Of a stretch of 64,000 bases of DNA, positions 61,656-64,000 are shown one piece after another; position 1 is the stretch's first letter; every line of letters starts with the position of its first letter. A program made the translations under genes and the position numbers. The stretch covers positions 1 through 64,000 of the forward strand of contig CACMBV010000007.1 in assembly GCA_902612125.1 (NCBI GenBank). The letters run 5' to 3'. The notes under the pieces are model-generated. The model was not told the origin of the DNA. It worked only from the letters and a program-made list of their open reading frames with translations, and made no database searches. The stretch is from an uncultured Verrucomicrobiota bacterium (lineage in GTDB: Bacteria; Verrucomicrobiota; Verrucomicrobiia; Opitutales; Seribacteraceae).

Positions 61656-62459
61656 TCAACACCCAATCGATTGGATAAATTGTTTAATCAAATCCCGATA
61701 CTCCGATCCTCCCACTTCCCATAGGTTATTGTGCCGTCCCTTCTCCACCCTGAGGAATTGCTTGGGTTCCGGTAATTGCCGAAAAATTTCTCTTCCTTGA
61801 CGAAAAGGAACGACTTCATCTAAAGTTCCGTGAATGACAAGGGAGGGACAGGATACTCTTTCAGTGTAGTCAACATTCCGAAAAAGATCCCATGGCAGCA
61901 TGGTAATTCCGGTTGCCGAACGAAAGGCTGACAGGAAGGGAGTTTCCAAAATAAGGCCACCAATTTCACGCTGGGTTGCGAGAAAAAGAGACGGCCCTGT
62001 TCCTAAAGAACGCCCCCAAATAATAATGTCCTCAGGCTTACGCTCTAATTCATTAAGAGCATAATCATAAACGGCTTCAACCGCATCGTAGCAACCCTGC
62101 TCACTCGACTTTCCCTCACTTAATCCATAGCCCGGATAATCATAGGCGATCATTTCGATTGAATCAGACCCGAAATAGTCGAGGAACGACTCCAGGTTTC
62201 CCAAATCTTCGCCATTCCCATGACTGAAAATTACGGTATTTATGGGTTGATCCCTCTCACCCCGGTGCATACAGGCGATTGATTGGCCGTCACTTATCTT
62301 AACAGAAAAACTAACTTGATCTTCTGAATAAGTGCTTGGATTAGGGGCAGGAAAAACCAAACGGCCACCAAAAAACCATAACAAAATTCCAAGCATTAGA
62401 TAAACGATTAATAAGAGTAAGAACAGCCTGAACCAAGGAATGGTAAAAAAATTCTCCAT
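61656..62459 (-). CDS. Membrane-anchored alpha/beta hydrolase (ABHD13/17-like)
   Basis: One N-terminal span (RLFLLLLIVYLMLGILLWFF) is followed by an alpha/beta hydrolase fold: FSHGNGEDLGNLESFLDYFG, MIAYDYPGYGLSEGKSSEQG, IIWGRSLGTGPSLFLA with the Ser nucleophile (G-R-S-L-G), GTLDEVVPF (acid) and GRHNNLWEVGG (His). This is the bacterial form of the YqkD/ABHD13 group of serine hydrolases. Its substrate is unknown. It is divergent from the ugd gene across 65 bases. Confidence 0.85.
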   Translation of the reverse strand: MENFFTIPWFRLFLLLLIVYLMLGILLWFFGGRLVFPAPNPSTYSEDQVSFSVKISDGQSIACMHRGERDQPINTVIFSHGNGEDLGNLESFLDYFGSDSIEMIAYDYPGYGLSEGKSSEQGCYDAVEAVYDYALNELERKPEDIIIWGRSLGTGPSLFLATQREIGGLILETPFLSAFRSATGITMLPWDLFRNVDYTERVSCPSLVIHGTLDEVVPFRQGREIFRQLPEPKQFLRVEKGRHNNLWEVGGSEYRDLIKQFIQSIGC

Positions 62460-62524
62460 CCCATTACATCTGACTAAAGATTATATAATCGCAAGAAACT
62501 ATAATTCTTTGCTAGAAACTGACT

Positions 62525-63886
62525 ATGAAAATTTGTTGTATAGGTGCCGGCTATGTAGGTGGACCCACCATGGCGATGATCGCATCCAAATGTCCACATA
62601 TCCAAGTTGCGGTGGTTGATATCAATCAGGAACGGATTGACGCATGGAATTCCGATACTCTCCCCATCTATGAGCCTGGGCTTCATGAGATTGTGCAGGG
62701 GGCAAGAGGAGAAAACTTGTATTTCTCAACCGAAGTCGATCGTTACATCCAAGAATCGGAAGTTATTTTCATCAGTGTCAATACCCCAACCAAAGAGTAC
62801 GGATCTGGGTTAGGGCAGGCTGCTGACCTACGATTTGTGGAGGCTTGCGCTCGCAAGATTGCTGAAATCTCAACAACCCCGAAAATCATTGTCGAAAAGT
62901 CAACCGTTCCGGTGAGAACGGCGGAAATGGTTCAGACAATCCTTAAATCTACAAGTCCGGAGACTCCTCATCAGGTGGTTTCGAATCCTGAATTTTTAGC
63001 GGAAGGAACGGCTATTACTGATCTACTAGATCCCGACCGTGTATTGATTGGCGGTGAAACCACAGTGGGGGGTAAGAAAGCTGTGGAAAAAGTGGTCGAA
63101 ATCTACTCAAACTGGGTGGCGAAAGATCGAATCATTACCACCAATCTTTGGTCTTCCGAGCTATCCAAATTGACGGCCAATGCTTTCCTGGCTCAAAGAA
63201 TTTCCAGCATTAATGCGATTTCAGCCTTGTGCGAAGAAACGGGGGCCCATGTTGATGAGGTCGCCCGGGCGATTGGTACTGATTCCAGAATCGGACCTAA
63301 GTTTCTGAAAAGCTCCGTCGGCTTTGGCGGTTCTTGTTTTCAAAAGGACATTCTTAATCTTTGCTACCTATGCCGTTATTTCAGGCTTCCGGAAGTGGCG
63401 GAGTATTGGGAACAGGTCATCCATATGAATGAATACCAAAAAGAACGTTTTGTCCGGAGGATTCTTGAAGCGATGTTTAATACGGTGTCCGGGAAGAAAA
63501 TAGCTATCCTTGGCTTTGCTTTCAAAAAGGATACCAATGACACGCGTGAATCCCCGGCCATTGCCATATGCAGAAGATTACTCGAAGAAAAAGCAACCCT
63601 AGCCATCTATGACCCCAAAGTCTCCAAGCAAGCCATAATTAATTCATTGAATCTTCCTGATGAACAAATCGATTCTATTCAATTCTGTGAATCTGCAATG
63701 GAAGCATGTGACCAGTCTCATTGCATCGCAGTGCTGACTGAATGGGATGAATTCAGGGAGATCAATTTTGAGAGTGTTTATCAGTCGATGATTAAGCCTG
63801 CGATTCTGTTTGATGGACGAAACCTGCTGGATTTAGAAAAAATTAAAGCTATTGGATTTAATGCCAAGGGGATCGGCGTTGGTTAA
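62525..63886 (+). CDS. ugd: UDP-glucose 6-dehydrogenase
   Basis: The 453-residue enzyme resembles the animal form of UGDH: NAD motif [33 protein letters not shown]-like loop ([14 protein letters not shown]), [58 protein letters not shown] and the catalytic Cys in [21 protein letters not shown]. The C-terminal domain ([24 protein letters not shown]) is complete. It makes UDP-glucuronate for surface glycans and could serve the glycan cluster at 1-12569. A truncated convergent gene follows. Confidence 0.93.
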   Translation: MKICCIGAGYVGGPTMAMIASKCPHIQVAVVDINQERIDAWNSDTLPIYEPGLHEIVQGARGENLYFSTEVDRYIQESEVIFISVNTPTKEYGSGLGQAADLRFVEACARKIAEISTTPKIIVEKSTVPVRTAEMVQTILKSTSPETPHQVVSNPEFLAEGTAITDLLDPDRVLIGGETTVGGKKAVEKVVEIYSNWVAKDRIITTNLWSSELSKLTANAFLAQRISSINAISALCEETGAHVDEVARAIGTDSRIGPKFLKSSVGFGGSCFQKDILNLCYLCRYFRLPEVAEYWEQVIHMNEYQKERFVRRILEAMFNTVSGKKIAILGFAFKKDTNDTRESPAIAICRRLLEEKATLAIYDPKVSKQAIINSLNLPDEQIDSIQFCESAMEACDQSHCIAVLTEWDEFREINFESVYQSMIKPAILFDGRNLLDLEKIKAIGFNAKGIGVG

Positions 63887-63891
63887 CCCAC

Positions 63892-64000
63892 CTAAGCCCT
63901 ATACAACTCCTTACCTAGACAGACGGCTTTCTGGCGGGTCTGGCGATCTGCTTCCTTGCCTTGTCCAAAACGCCATTTAAGAATTTCCCGGAATTCTCGG
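63892..64000 (-). CDS. C-terminal end of an unidentified protein (partial)
   Basis: The minus strand is open from the window edge to TAG at 63892-63894 and encodes 35 residues ending RQKAVCLGKELYRA, with a basic, helical look (FREILKWRFGQGKEADRQ). It converges on ugd. The rest lies outside the window and I do not recognise the tail. Confidence 0.5.
   Translation of the reverse strand, partial: REFREILKWRFGQGKEADRQTRQKAVCLGKELYRA

Noticed and set aside
1-64000. CRISPR arrays, rRNA operons and ordinary tRNA genes
   Set aside because: No regularly spaced direct repeats and no tRNA or rRNA signature other than the tmRNA were found on either strand by eye.

Overview
The window looks like chromosome of a member of the Verrucomicrobiota, probably a marine or aquatic, polysaccharide-using lineage. 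The best markers are a 51-residue small basic protein of the type restricted to Chlamydiae and Verrucomicrobia (17483-17638), the pairing of a DUF1549/DUF1553 planctomycete-type cytochrome protein with a DUF1501 protein (48988-53094), three DUF1080 domains in two secreted proteins, an OleA/OleB pair, and a tmRNA whose tag ends in ALAA. No CRISPR array, rRNA, canonical tRNA, prophage or insertion sequence was seen.

Region 1 (1-12569) is a surface-glycan cluster, almost all on the minus strand and visibly AT-rich in its first 5 kb. It holds a NeuA-like CMP-sugar synthetase, a NeuB-like nonulosonate synthase fused to a SAF domain and a second TIM barrel, a hexapeptide acetyltransferase, and a DUF115/GT42-like protein that could be the sialyltransferase. 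It also has two GT10 (fucosyltransferase-type) enzymes, further glycosyltransferases, two FkbM methyltransferases and a truncated C-methyltransferase-like gene. The likely product is a fucosylated, methylated, nonulosonate-containing surface glycan. The UDP-glucose 6-dehydrogenase at 62525 could feed uronic acid precursors.

Region 2 (12667-20229) is a plus-strand housekeeping block: serS, tilS, ftsH, the small basic protein, an rpoZ-like gene, smpB and trmL, with cutA reversed, then another GT2 gene. The smpB partner, tmRNA (ssrA), lies at 58024-58398.

Region 3 (20290-29561) has a double DUF1080 protein, a leucine-rich-repeat protein and a tightly packed lipid cassette: FAD desaturase/isomerase-like, FabZ-like, FabI-like, OleA-like and OleB-like. 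The OleC and OleD genes that normally complete olefin synthesis are absent here. A Xer recombinase and a YceI protein follow, closed by a clear terminator.

Region 4 (29675-35372) is a sulfate-activation operon (cysC-cysD-cysN) with no sulfate-reduction genes, ending in a translationally coupled propeller-like protein and followed by a secreted clan-A-like glycosidase. This suggests sulfation or sulfated-glycan metabolism rather than cysteine synthesis alone.

Region 5 (35419-47392) is a carbohydrate/uronate catabolism island: DUF1080 protein, two xylose-isomerase-like TIM barrels, Gfo/Idh oxidoreductase, hydroxyacid dehydrogenase, Ldh2-type dehydrogenase, KDG-kinase-like PfkB protein, mannonate/uronate-type SDR, a LacI regulator, a DMT exporter and a TonB-dependent receptor. 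Both the LacI gene and the receptor gene are broken by single-base indels in short homopolymers.

Region 6 (47511-64000) holds msrA, an esterase, the PSCyt/DUF1501 pair, a divergent GH32-like protein, an SDR, an orphan lipoprotein, tmRNA, ppk, a TonB/TolA-like protein with an unlisted 48-residue membrane protein behind it, an alpha/beta hydrolase and ugd. The window ends in a truncated minus-strand gene.
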